Source: Prionace glauca
Lineage: Eukaryota; Chordata; Chondrichthyes; Carcharhiniformes; Carcharhinidae
Length of the DNA stretch: 64,000 nucleotides
NCBI GenBank assembly: GCA_037974335.1
Contig: CM075760.1
Coordinates: 33,675,609-33,739,608, forward strand
Direction: 5' to 3'
The notes under the pieces are model-generated. The model made no database searches. It saw only the letters and a list, made by a program, of their open reading frames with translations, and had not been told where the DNA came from. The position numbers and the translations under genes were made by a program. How positions within the stretch are numbered: position 1 is the first letter of the stretch; every line of letters starts with the position of its first letter. Shown piece by piece: positions 1 through 9,942 of this stretch.

Positions 1-972
1 TATGAACGGAAGTGACACTGAAAAGGTTTTCCTAGCCGGCTGGTATTGAATTGTAGGTAATGAGGACAAGCTTTACATATCCTCAGGGGACTGTATATCT
101 GCTGTCTGAACTCTGCTGTCGAGTCTTGAACACACGATTATCGAGTTACTGGAAGTGCTGACATTATTATCCCTTAAACAAATCCCAAACTCCGAGGGTG
201 GTGGCTCATTGAATACACGATAACTAACCCGATTGAAGTTAGTAATTTGAAACAGAGGTGCCATTGAGAGACATTACGTTAGTGGAAATGTTTATACTTC
301 AAGATTGTTCGACGGAATGTACAGTGACAGCCAGTACTTTTGTCCAAAGCAGCAGGTATACTTTTTAAGCATATGGTCACAAACACATGTCCCTTCCTTT
401 GAACTATGTTGGGTAGGATTCCATACTGATTATCAGACCCGCTGAAGGGCGGTAGAACCGCTCCTTCCTTCACCAACAAATGCTCGCTTTACCCTTGAAT
501 TGGGATTTTCTCTTCGAACGGCAGGGACGCTGACAATGTGATGAGTCAATCAACCACTCCGACATAAAATACAATAATTGTTCAGTAATTGTCTCAGTGT
601 TGCGTGAGGGAAATCTCGCAGTCATGACTGAGCCACTCCCCCGATGGTAAGCCTTAAACGGGGTGATCCTGAATTAACCAAATCCTGGAGCAAGCCTGAG
701 TTTGACGGTCACAATAATCAGAATCGGGTTTAACTGTCTCCATCTGCTGTGGAAAACGGAAATATTCCTTCCATAAAGCACTGACTGTTTCCCGGCTCTG
801 AGTGTTTCCAACCATTGGCAGCCAGCTCACCAGCCTGCCTATTCTCAATGTCACTGGGAACATCAGGAAGTGAAGTGAAAACATCCTGAGACTCACAGCA
901 GATTACTGAGGGCGGGGTTTAGAACATGTCTTCAAAATCCCCAACTCCTCTTCCACAGAGCAGACAGAGACA
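1..972. other. 5' flank of first V segment, no gene recognised
   Basis: I see no coding exon or recognisable repeat here. An AP-1-like tgagtca lies near 542, far upstream of the V leader; there is no clear octamer or TCR decamer close to the start codon. The last ~100 bases are the immediate promoter region of the V segment that begins at 973. Confidence 0.4.
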
Positions 973-1433
973 ATGCGGCTGCTCAGCATCTGGGTTGTGT
1001 GGGCAATATTTCTGACAGGTAAATGTGGACCAAACACATTTCAACTTTGTTTTTTACATTTTTGAAACATGGAGTAAAACAAAATTTTCAACAGTCGCCG
1101 GTCAGATTTTTTTATTTTTGTTTTTTCAGATCTGATTTATGGAGATTCTGTCACTCAGTCGCCTTCCTCAGATGTTCGGTCAGAAGGAGAAGCGGTGACT
1201 TTAAATTGTAAATATGATACTGAACAGAGCTCCTACATTCTTTACTGGTACCGGCAGCACCCAGACTCACAGCCTGAGTATATACTGGGGAAAGACTCGG
1301 GAGGCAGGGAAGATAAAGCCGATTTTGCCAAAAGCCGTTTCTCTGTTGAGCTCCTGACTGAGAAATTCATCAGTTTACCTGTCCGGGGTCTGAAGCTGGC
1401 TGACGCCGCCGTGTATTACTGCGCTATCAGACT
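973..1433 (+). CDS. T-cell receptor V gene segment (TRAV/TRDV type)
   Basis: Two-exon germline V segment. The leader exon is 973-1018 (MRLLSIWVVWAIFLTG, hydrophobic) with donor gtaaat at 1019; the acceptor ttttttcag ends at 1129 and the V exon runs 1130-1433, joined in phase 1. The V domain has Cys23 (TLNCKYD), the FR2 tryptophan (LYWYRQHP) and the FR3 end DAAVYYCAIR with Cys104. The loop between FR2 and FR3 (KDSGGREDKADFAKSRF) is typical of alpha/delta V segments rather than IgH. The reading frame is open and a strong 23-RSS follows, so it looks functional. Whether it joins delta or also alpha J segments cannot be told from sequence. A LINE begins only ~10 bases beyond its RSS. Confidence 0.93.
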
Positions 1434-1472
1434 CACAGTGACAGAAAACAAGCTCAGCTCTGTACAAAAACT
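1434..1472 (+). other. 23-RSS of first V segment
   Basis: Heptamer cacagtg 1434-1440, 23-bp spacer, nonamer acaaaaact 1464-1472 (8 of 9 consensus). This is the standard V-side RSS. Confidence 0.95.
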
Positions 1473-1482
1473 GTTCTTTTTA

Positions 1483-2985
1483 CTTCGCTGATGACACGAA
1501 GGTCGGCGGTGTTGTGGATGGTCTGGAAGGATGTCAAAAGTTGCAGCAGGACATAGATAGGATGCAGGAATGGGCGGAGAAGTGGCAGATGGACTTCATA
1601 AGAACATAAGAACATAAGAAATAGGAGCAGGAGTAGGCCATCTGGCCCTTCGAGCCTGTCCCGCCATTCAATAAGATCATGGCTGATCTGTCGTGACTCA
1701 GCTCCACCTTCCCGCCCTCTCCCCATAACCCTTAATCCCTTCTCTTATCAAAAACCCATCAACACGTTTCTTAAAAATATTTAGCGAGGCAGCCTCCACC
1801 ACTTCAACGGGCAGAGAATTCCAGAGATTCACCACCCTTTGAGTGAAGAAGTTCCTCCTCAACTCTGTTCTAAACCGCCCCCCCTTTATCTTGAGGCTGT
1901 GCCCCCTAGTCCTACTGTCTTTTTTGAGCGGGAACAGTCTCTCCACCTCTATCCTATCCATCCCATTCATCATCTTATACGTCTCAATGAGATCTCCCCT
2001 CATTCTTCTAAACTCTAACGAGTACAAGCCTAGTTTATTCAGCCTCTCCTCATAGCTCAATCCCCTCAACTCCGGTATCAGCCGAGTAAACCTCCTCTGC
2101 ACTCCCTCCAGGGCCAAAACATCCTTGCGCAGGTGCGGCGCCCAAAACTGCACACAGTATTCCAGCTGCGGCTTCAACGCGGATAAATGTGTAGTCGTCC
2201 ATTTCGGCAGAACCAACGGGATGAACGAGTACACTATTAAGTGTACTCGTTCTTAGTAGCGTTGAAGAGCAGAAGGGTCTCGGGGTCCGGGTTCACAGGA
2301 CTCTTAAATCGGCCTCGCAGGTGGAGGAGGTGGTCAAGAAGGCGTATGGTGTACTGGCCTTCATTAATCGAGGGATTGAGTTTAGGAGTCGGGAGGTAAT
2401 GCTGCAACTTTACAGGACCCTCGTCAGGCCTCATTTGGAGTACTGTGCGCAGTTCTGGTCGCCTCACTATAGGAAAGACGTAGAAGCTATTGAAAGGGTG
2501 CAGAGGAGATTTACAAGGATGTTGCCTGGACTGGGAGGCATGCCTTATGAAGATAGGTTGAGGGCGCTGGGACTCTTTTCCCTGGAGAGGCGAAGGTTGA
2601 GAGGCGACCTGATAGAAATTTATAAAATGTTGAGAAGAATAGATAGGGTGGACTCTCAGAGGCTATTTCCCCGGGTTGAAATGGTCGCTACGAGAGGACA
2701 CAGATTTAAGGTGCGGGCAGTGAAGTACAGAGGTGATGTTAGGGGTAAGTTTTTCACTCAGAGGGTGGTGAGTGAATGGAATCGGCTGCCGTCGTCGGTG
2801 GTGGAGGCGAACTCGCTGGGGTCTTTTAAAAGACTTCTGGATGAGTATATGGGGTTTAATGGGATTGGGGGTTATAGATAGGTCTATAGATTGGTGGGGT
2901 TGATGTGATCGGCGCAACTCGAGGGCCGAAGGGCCGGTTTGTGCTGTAATGTTCTATGTTCTATGTTCTATGTTCTATGAATGCA
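1483..2985 (+). mobile_element. CR1-type LINE (group B), 5'-truncated, split by a nested CR1
   Basis: The + strand reads the end of a CR1 reverse-transcriptase ORF and its C-terminal region (motifs such as FINRGIEFRSREV, LVRPHLEYCAQFWSPHYRKD, VQRRFTRMLPG, FFTQRVVSEWNRLPSS), ending in the 3' microsatellite (ttctatg)n near 2950-2980. The copy starts just after the RSS of the preceding V. It is interrupted at 1598-2171 by an opposite-strand CR1; cttc flanks both sides (1594-1597 and 2172-2175). It is nearly identical to the copy at 9052-9942. Confidence 0.9.
1598..2171 (-). mobile_element. CR1-type LINE (group A), 5'-truncated, nested
   Basis: Minus-strand translation gives the CR1 C-terminal region (LEYCVQFWAPHLRKD, RRFTRLIPELRGLSYEERL, FFTQRVVNLWNSLPVE, ending GYGERAGRWS) followed by a 3' tail of (ttcttatg)n, seen on + as ataagaacataag. 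It lies inside the group B copy, so it is younger than that insertion. The same group recurs at 24384, 32853, 41369 and 60453. Confidence 0.92.
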
Positions 2986-2987
2986 GT

Positions 2988-3202
2988 AAACGCTCTTTCT
3001 AGTTTAATTAGACATTTCCTCTAATTAGGTGACCAGAATTGGACACAGTATTCCAAGTGTGGCCTTACCAATCTCTTGTACAATTCCAACAAGATGTCCC
3101 AACTCCTGTGTTCAATGCTCTGACCGATGAAACCAAGCATGTTGAATGTCTTCTTTATCATTCTGTCCCACCCGTGACTCCACTTTCAAGGAGCTATGAA
3201 CA
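2988..3202 (-). mobile_element. CR1 (group E) fragment
   Basis: About 215 bp resembling the 'accagaa..acacagtattccaa' stretch also seen near 5350 and 43310, i.e. the minus-strand region coding for the LEYCVQF motif. Old and degraded; the reading frame is broken. Confidence 0.6.
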
Positions 3203-3469
3203 GCAGATTGAGAATGGAGGAACATTGACAGAGATTTACAACTTTGGGGGAATGAAAGGACAGATTGTTCCAGAGAAACAAGAATCGTATTTCTGAATTT
3301 CTATCCCACACTAATAGTGGTGACTTTGTAAGCTCCTTTTACAGGGTATTAGAAGGGAGGAATGTTGAGACAGAAATTTGAAAACAAACATCATGTCAAG
3401 ATCTGAGTCACTCAATTCGCTGGGATGTGAAACCATCGGCCATTCTAACGTCAGTGTGACTGGAAAAGC

Positions 3470-3490
3470 ACACACACACACACACACAAA
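3470..3490. repeat. (CA)n microsatellite
   Basis: Short run of about ten CA dinucleotides. Confidence 0.9.
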
Positions 3491-3512
3491 CCTGAGTAAG
3501 GCTCTTTCAGTG

Positions 3513-3690
3513 AACTGACTGTGGAAAGAGCTTGAACCAGTTATACAGCCTGAAAAAATATCACATCATTCACAGTGGAGAGGAACCATACACATATTTT
3601 GTGTGTGGACGAGGCTTCGACTGTTCATCCAACCTGGAGAGACACAAAGGCACTAGCATCGTGGAGAAACAGTGGAAATGTTATTATTTT
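3513..3690 (+). pseudogene. C2H2 zinc-finger gene fragment
   Basis: The + strand reads a decayed finger (DCGKSLNQLYSLKKYHIIH), a linker HSGEEPYT, then a second finger with CGRGFDCSSNLERH and a third start EKQWKC. This is the pattern of Krueppel-type zinc fingers (consensus linker TGEKPY). The first cysteine pair and a final histidine are lost, the second finger has lost one cysteine (YFVC), and no other fingers are attached. It is best read as a stray fragment of a zinc-finger gene, not a working gene. Confidence 0.7.
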
Positions 3691-3734
3691 ACTGTTCAGC
3701 AGAGGGATGAGTGTGAGATTGACATCAACCCTTC

Positions 3735-4080
3735 TTTGACTCAGTTTGTCTCTGTGTTTGTGAGAGTGCGTGCGATAGTGTATATGTCTCTGTTTTTGTC
3801 TTAGTCTGCATGTCTGTGAGTGTATCTGTGCTTGTTTTTGTGTAAGTCTGTTTTTGTTTGTATGTCTGTGTGCGTCTGTGAATGTATCTGTGTGCCTGCC
3901 AGTTTGCCTGAAGCTGTTTGTCTGAGATTGCTTATATCTGTCTTTGTGTTTGTGTGTGTGCCTGTGAGTTTTCCTGTGTCTGTTTGAGAGTGTGTGTCTG
4001 TGAATGTGTTCGTGTGTGTATGCCTTCGAGTCGCCTGCAGCTATTCCTGAGATTGGTATCGATTCTGTGAATAGGTTCAT
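3735..4080. repeat. TG/TCTG-rich minisatellite-like tract
   Basis: About 340 bp of irregular gtgtctgtgtttgtg-like units, with no fixed period that I can call. Translations through it (His/Thr-rich on the minus strand) are artefacts of low complexity. Confidence 0.7.
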
Positions 4081-4277
4081 CTGCATTAAATTGTATTAAA
4101 ATAAAAATATAGGAACAAGAAAAATATAGCACAATCCTCCATAAGATCCTTCAGTTGTCTGAAGATATTGTGGTGATTCATATATCTAATGCCTTCCCTC
4201 ATACACCAGCTATTTAGCCACGTATTCAACTGTACTATCTCCCTATTGCAAGCCTCACTAGCACGTGGTATGTGGGG

Positions 4278-4300
4278 AGGGGCGGGGGGGGGGGGGACGT
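4278..4300. repeat. G-rich homopolymer tract
   Basis: gggaggggcgggggggggggg run; possible assembly length uncertainty. Confidence 0.7.
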
Positions 4301-6080
4301 GTAATCCTGAGATTATTACCCCAGATGTCTTGGTCTTAACTCTCTGCCTAACTCCCCGAATTGTGTTAACAGAACCTTTTCCCCTTTCCTGCCTCTGTCA
4401 TTAGTGCCAATATGGACAGTGATGTCTATCTGTTGACCCTCCCGTTTCAGGATGCCCTGTATCTGCTCAGAGACATCCAGGGCCCTGAAACTAGCGAGGG
4501 AGTACTGCATCCTAGAATGTCTTTCGCTGCTACAGAAACGCATGTCTGTGCCCCTGATTATGAAGTCTTCTAATACTTTCATTCGCTTGGACTTAGCTCG
4601 ACGCTGCTCTACAGCAGAACCAGTTGTGGTGCCACAGGCCTGGCTGCAGCTGGTATTTTCCCCTGAGAGGCTGTTCCACGCCCCGTCCTGCTCCCAACAG
4701 TATCCAAAACAGTACACATGCTTGAGAGCGGACTCACCACAGGAGGCTCCTGAATTACATGCCTATCCTGGCAGTGACCCATTTATCTATCTGGACGTGT
4801 GGTGCGACACCTTCTTGAAGCTAATGTCTACCAAATTACTTCTCCCTGTATGTTCCGCAGTCATAGACGTTTACAGTATGGAAACAGGTCCTTTGGCCCA
4901 ACTTGTCCATGTCCCTCTTCCCAATTGCCCACGTTTGGCTCATATACCTCCATACTCATTTCACCTATGGAACTGTTCAAAATCTTTTTAAAAAACAAAA
5001 TTGCATCCGCCTCTACTACTACAGCTTGCACATTTTTCCAGGCATTCACGATCCTCTGTGTGAAAAAATTGTGCTTCTGGACCCTCTTGCATCTCTCCTT
5101 CTCACCTTAAACCTATGCCCTCTAACTGTAGACTCTCCTAACTTTTGGAAAAGATGTTGATCATCAAACTGATCTATGCACCTCATTATTTTGTAGACCT
5201 CTATAAGTTCACCCGTAAATCCCATAGACTCCAGATAAAAAGTTTCAGTATATCCAGACTCTCCTTATAATTCAAACCATCAAGTCCTGGTAGCATCCTA
5301 GTAAATCATGTCTGCGTTCTTTCTAATTTAATAATATATTTTCTATAACAGGCTGACAAGAACTGTACACAATATTCCAAATTTCGCCTTACCAATGTCT
5401 TGTATAACTTCAACAAGACCTCCCAACTCCTGTATTCAATGTTTTGACCGATGAAACCAAGCATGCTGAATGCCTTCTTCACCACTCTGTCCACCAGTGA
5501 CTCCACTTTCAAGGAGCTATTAACCTGTACCCCCCAATCTCTTTGTTCTGTAACTCTCCCCAATGCCCTACCATTAATACAGTGAGTCCTGTCCTGGCTC
5601 GATCGACCAAAATCGATCACCTCGCAATTATCTAAATAAAACTCCATCTTCTAGTAATCAGTCCACTGCCCAATTGATTAAGATCCCGTTGCAATCCTTG
5701 GTAGCCTTTTTCACTCTCCACTATGCCACCATTCTTGGTGTCATCTGCAAACTTACTAACCACGCATCCTAAATTCTCACCCAAATCATTAATATAAGTG
5801 ACAAATAACAGTGGACCAGCACTGACCCCTGAGGCACACCGTGGTCGCAGGTCACTTTGAAAAACAACCCTCTACAACCACCCTCTGGCTTCTGTCATCA
5901 AGCCAATTTTGTATCCATTTAGCTACTTTACCCTGGATCCCGTGAGTGTGTTTCCAGCTGCTGCTCCAACAGAACCATGCTGTCTGTGAGGGGCACACTT
6001 CCCGCAAACATAACCTCCAGGGACACTAGAAAGTTCCGTGATCTACCACATCTAGCAAGAGGAACATATCACGGCCCGAA
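4300..6080 (-). mobile_element. LINE ORF1 (esterase-type) fragment, split by a CR1
   Basis: Two minus-strand pieces, 5950-6080 and 4300-4835, look like one ORF1 split by the CR1 at 4836-5950. The downstream piece reads DVSEQIQGILKREG, ITVHIGTNDRG and LTQFGELGREL, the GxND block of the SGNH-esterase domain found in CR1 ORF1 proteins. The same block occurs in the fuller copy at 54.4-55.3 kb. The upstream piece resembles the cysteine-rich start of such ORF1s. The frame is broken. Confidence 0.65.
4836..5950 (-). mobile_element. CR1-type LINE (group E), 5'-truncated
   Basis: Minus strand reads YLDNCEVIDFGRSS, GVQVNSSLKVESLVDRVVKKAFSMLGF and LKLYKTLVRRNLEYCVQF, i.e. the RT thumb and C-terminal part of CR1 ORF2. 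The 3' end is at about 4836 (seen on + as tcatagacgtttacagtatgg). Several breaks; inactive. Related to the copy at 42510-44522. Confidence 0.8.
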
Positions 6081-6435
6081 CTGCCATCTCTGCATTTGGA
6101 CACTGAAAAAAATAAAAGAATAAGAATCTTACTTGGTTTTGACAAAGAGGGACATTCTCAAACTCTGAGTGGCTACACCCAGAGGGTGGCAGGACGAGAT
6201 TCTGGGGTGGGGAGCTCCGAGGCAGCGATAACTGTGGAAACTCCACTGAATGTTCACAATTTCTGCCATCTTTAGATTCTCGAGATTTGTTTTTAAAAAT
6301 GGGCGTGGCTTAAATTGACAATGTTCGGGCCTGAGGTATTTCAGTTCAGTTGTGAGACCCAGTGTCCCAGAGCAGTCCAGCTCTGCAGTCTCCAGTTCCC
6401 CGTCATATAAACCATCAACTCCGGGCAGCAGAGCG
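6081..6435 (+). other. Promoter-side flank of NAR-TCR V
   Basis: No gene. A GC/CACCC-type box gggcgtggc lies at about 6301-6309, 130 bp before the NAR-TCR V start codon. No octamer is visible. Functional meaning is not shown. Confidence 0.3.
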
Positions 6436-6912
6436 ATGGGAATCCTTCTTGTTTTCACCCTATGTGTCCACTTACCGGGTGAGTACTGATCACACTAAAT
6501 TACATTGTGGGGATTGAATTATAAAGCTGCCCCAGCCCATCCCAATTACAGACACTGGGGTTTTAGACCTGTTGTGTGGTTCTGCTCTGATGGCCCTTTA
6601 AACTCTCTGTGCTTAATTTCCAGGATCTTACAGTCAGTCAGTGGTACAGAGCCCGGCAGCGGTGACCAGAAAGGAGTGTCAGTCCCTCACCATCACCTGT
6701 GTTTTCTATGGTGGATTCTACGCTCGTGCTTTGCAGAGGGCGGAATTCTTCAGACAAACCCAGACCGGAACGGAGTGGGAGTCGATCTCCGGTGGAGGGA
6801 GATTTGTTGTATCGGTGAATAAAGCAGAAAAGACATTTTCGTTGGAAATTCGGGATGTAAGAGTTGAAGACACCGCCACCTATTACTGTAAAGCCCATTA
6901 CAAAGGCGACAA
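6436..6912 (+). CDS. NAR-TCR variable segment (NV, IgNAR-like N-terminal V)
   Basis: Leader exon 6436-6478 (MGILLVFTLCVHLPG, donor gtgagt), acceptor cag at 6621-6623, V exon 6624-6912, phase 1. The domain has the features of IgNAR V domains: SLTITC around Cys23, almost no CDR2 (ESISGGGRFVVSVNK) and the FR3 end SLEIRDVRVEDTATYYC, which closely follows the IgNAR pattern. NAR-TCR chains of cartilaginous fish carry such a domain distal to a supporting delta V, and a D, a J and that supporting V all follow here. Oddities: an extra cysteine in FR1 (KECQS), and the FR2 tryptophan is replaced (AEFFRQT instead of xWFRQT). Open frame; probably functional. Confidence 0.9.
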
Positions 6913-6950
6913 CACAGTGATGGGTCTCGGCTTCCCGCCATACTAAAACT
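6913..6950 (+). other. 23-type RSS of NAR-TCR V
   Basis: Heptamer cacagtg 6913-6919, spacer 22, nonamer actaaaact 6942-6950 (7 of 9). The 22-bp spacer falls in the '23' class. Confidence 0.85.
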
Positions 6951-7273
6951 CTGACTGAAGATTTTACGTAAAGAAATGAAAAAGCGGAGTTAATTGTCCC
7001 TGACACCCACATAGTTCCATCGCACCGTCAGTCCCACAGTCAAGTTTAGAATGAGAATTTGATTATTACCGTTTATATTCTGAGTGTTATAAACATGGAG
7101 TGTGTGCGGAAGTTGGTACATTTCCCAGGATTGGAGTTGATGAATGAAGAATGGAAATGACTGATCCCAGTTACAAACCCAAACAAAAGATAGGATCCTC
7201 ATCTCTCAGCGGGAACTGGGAACTACGCTCCCCGCTGTTTAATTACTGTCCTTTCATCTCACACAGAATCTAG

Positions 7274-7344
7274 GGTTTTGGTACTGAATTGTAACACTGT
7301 GTAAATTTTTGGGAGTCACAGTGAAAAGGAGGTTAACAAATACC
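7274..7344 (+). CDS. NAR-TCR D segment with 12-RSS on both sides
   Basis: Nonamer ggttttggt 7274-7282, 12-bp spacer, heptamer cactgtg 7295-7301, D core taaatttttgggagt 7302-7316 (15 bp), heptamer cacagtg 7317-7323, 12-bp spacer, nonamer acaaatacc 7336-7344. Both heptamers are perfect. Spacing from the NV heptamer is ~375 bp and to the J heptamer ~365 bp, as in compact shark Ig-type clusters. The 12/12 layout is that of IgH D segments and lets this D join only 23-RSS partners, here NV and the NAR-TCR J. Confidence 0.92.
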
Positions 7345-7655
7345 TGTGCACAATTACAATATACATTCTGCGGGCTCAGAGAGAGAATTATGGGTTGATG
7401 TTATTGCTGCTGCAACTGGATTAACTACATTGCAGTTTCCACCACTCACATCTTTCTTTGATTTTTTTCTCGCTTTATATGAAGCGACTATCTCTTACCT
7501 GGGGATATTTACTGAGAAGGCAGGGTCTCAAAAAGAACAGTTTGAACAGACAGAGACTTCAAAACATTGAAAAATATTTATTGATTTAAATCGTCCGAAT
7601 AATTGGGAACTTTCAAATGAGTGGTGATGATTTCTCGTCAAGTTGAGTAGCCGGT

Positions 7656-7694
7656 GGTTCTTGTACCGGGGAGACTGAGATCCGTATCATTGTG
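7656..7694 (+). other. 23-RSS of NAR-TCR J
   Basis: Nonamer ggttcttgt 7656-7664 (8 of 9), 23-bp spacer 7665-7687, heptamer cattgtg 7688-7694 (one change from cactgtg). A 23-bp spacer on a J is IgH-like and differs from the 12-RSS of the downstream delta J segments. Confidence 0.88.
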
Positions 7695-7746
7695 TACGAG
7701 TGGTATGAAGCCGATGGATCCGGGACGGTGGTGAATGTCGCAGCCG
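7695..7746 (+). CDS. NAR-TCR J segment
   Basis: Seventeen codons plus one base (YEWYEADGSGTVVNVAA + g) ending in phase 1 at donor gtaagt (7747). The usual F/W-G-x-G-T motif is present only as DGSGT, so the first aromatic residue is replaced by Asp; beta-strand G (TVVNVA) is otherwise normal. The phase fits the supporting V exon at 11169, where g + at gives Asp. The match of RSS, length, frame and donor makes a J identification firm; the altered motif may be normal for a domain that does not pair like TCR V domains. Confidence 0.9.
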
Positions 7747-9051
7747 GTAAGTGACTCTAAACCCCGCCGTGTTACAAAATCTCTCGTTTAATGTTCGCTG
7801 TCATCTTATTATCGTGATCTGTATTGTTTCAGTCCAATTGAAACGGAGATGGATCTGTTTACAAATCCGTGACAGATTTCGATTTGGGAGCAGGAGGTGA
7901 TTTAGGAGTCGATCCAGGTCAGCTCTGGGGAAAGCGTCTGTAAGACCTCATGCATGAGGGGGTCAGCGCTGTAGGGATAGTGGTGGTGGTGGAGGGGTCG
8001 GGGTGGATGGGCTGTGATGTGAGGGTTGACAGTGTTTGGGTCATTATTAGTTTAACGAGCACATCGGGGTTAACAGCCATATTAAGGGCTTTCACAATCC
8101 TGATAGTTTATAACAAATCCAAATTATCTGCATTTTGGAATCCACCTTCGGTGTTAATTGTGACTGAGGGAGATCTGCCTGTCTCTAACAGGACGGCAGT
8201 GTGACTGCAGATCTCTATCCTGGGTCTCAGACTACAGTCCCTGCCGTGTAATGTGAAGAAGCTACCGGTTGAATGAGATCAATGCCATTGCTAACAGTTC
8301 ATTTAACCGCAGCAGTTCATCAAATACCTGTCCCGGGAGACAAATAGAATAAAAGAGATAAAGGACTTCAAATAGCACGCGAAGTCCATATATGAATAAT
8401 TCTTGCATTTGACCATTTCTGTCTCCACCACCCTTTCAGAGAGTGAGTTTGATACCCCACCACCCTCTGGGTGAAAACTTCTCCACACTTCTCTAATCCT
8501 TCTGCCAATTGCTTTACCTCTCTGCCCCTTAGTTCTTGATATTTCAGTTAATTAACTAGGACCTTCTGAGCCACACTCTCTGACTAACCACTCCCTAACT
8601 ATTTGTCTCCCGGGATGGGAATTGGATGAACTGCTGTGGTTAAATGAACTGTCCGCAGTGGCATTGATCCCATTCAACCGGTAGCTTCTTCACATTAAAG
8701 GGCAGGGACTGTAGTCTAAGCGACCCTGTAGTCGGTCTAGATTGATTTTTTCAATAGAGAAATCAGTGACTGAAATTAGTGAAATTGTACCTGACATTCC
8801 TCTAAACATCCTCCATATAACCAATCACTTTCCTCATTTTCCACCGTCGATAGAGGCATAACTTTAAACGAAACTAAATCCACCACAAATGAAAACATTT
8901 CTGTTTAAAATGAATATAACTGGCGTTTTATCATTTTTATACTGAAAAATTGAACTAAACTGACTTAAACCTACATTTTTTCTCTAAAGTCCAAAAACAC
9001 TGAAGAGAATAGTTAAACTACTTTTGTTTCTGGACAATCGTCATTTACAGA
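7747..9051 (+). other. Intron of NAR-TCR between J and supporting V, first part
   Basis: No gene. It contains a long imperfect inverted repeat (8222-8346 and 8600-8726) around a piece resembling the minus-strand 3' end of a LINE (about 8400-8540). The rest is anonymous AT-rich DNA. Confidence 0.6.
8222..8726. repeat. Inverted repeat, ~125-bp arms
   Basis: The left arm 8222-8346 and right arm 8600-8726 are reverse complements at roughly nine bases in ten (for example left gaagctaccggttgaatg matches the complement of cattcaaccggtagcttc). The ~250-bp centre holds a degraded LINE fragment. It could be a foldback/MITE-like element or an inverted duplication; no target-site duplication was identified. 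Confidence 0.8.
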
Positions 9052-9942
9052 AGAAGGTCGGCGGTGTTGTGGATGGTCTGGAAGGATGTCAAAAGTTGCA
9101 GCAGGACATAGATAGGATGCAGGAATGGGCGGAGAAGTGGCAGATGGACTTCAACGCGGACAAATGTGTAGTCGTCCATTTCGGCAGAACCAACGGGATG
9201 AACGAGTACACTATCAAGGGCAGGAGTCTTAGTAGCGTTGAAGAGCAGAAGGATCTCGGGGTCCGGGTCCACAGGACTCTTAAATCGGCCTCGCAGGTGG
9301 AGGAGGTGGTCAAGAAGGCGTATGGTGTACTGACCTTCATTAATCGAGGGATTGAGTTTAGGAGTCGGGAGGTAATGCTGCAACTTTACAGGACCCTCGT
9401 CAGGCCTCATTTGGAGTACTGTGCGCAGTTCTGGTCGTCTCACTATAGGAAAGACGTAGAAGCTATTTAAAGGGTGCAGAGGAGATTTACAAGGATGTTG
9501 CCTGGACTGGGAGGCATGCCTTATGAAGATAGGTTGAGGGAGCTGGGACTCTTTTCCCTGGAGAGGCGAAGGTTGAGAGGCGACCTGATAGAAGTTTATA
9601 AAATGTTGACAGGAATCGATAGGGTGGACTCTCAGAGGCTATTTCCCCGGGTTGAAATGGTCGCTACGAGAGGACACAGATTTAAGGTGCGGGGGGGGAA
9701 GTACAGAGGTGATGTTAGGGGTATGTTTTTCACTCAGAGTGTGGTGAGTGAATGGAATCGGCTGCCGTCATCGGTGGTGGAGGCGAATTCGCTGGGGTCT
9801 TTTAAAAGACTTCTGGATGAGTATATGGGGTTTAATGGGATTGGGGGTTATAGATAGGTCTATAGATTGGTGGGGTTGATGTGATCGGCGCAACTTGAGG
9901 GCCGAAGGGCCTGTTTGTGCTGTAATGTTCTATGTTCTATGT
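9052..9942 (+). mobile_element. CR1-type LINE (group B), 5'-truncated
   Basis: The + strand reads the end of CR1 ORF2: DGLEGCQKLQQDIDRMQEW, FNADKCVVVHFGRTN, FINRGIEFRSREV, then VQRRFTRMLPG to the C-terminus GFNGIGGYR, followed by a 3' tail with (ttctatg)n. One stop (taa, about 9468) interrupts an otherwise long frame, so it is young but dead. It sits inside the NAR-TCR J-to-supporting-V intron. Confidence 0.93.

Noticed and set aside
3625-4086. His/Thr-rich minus-strand protein
   Set aside because: Translation of a TG/CTG-rich low-complexity tract.
4452-4991. 179-codon open frame as a gene
   Set aside because: It is the antisense of a LINE ORF1 and CR1 tail; the minus strand carries the recognisable domains.
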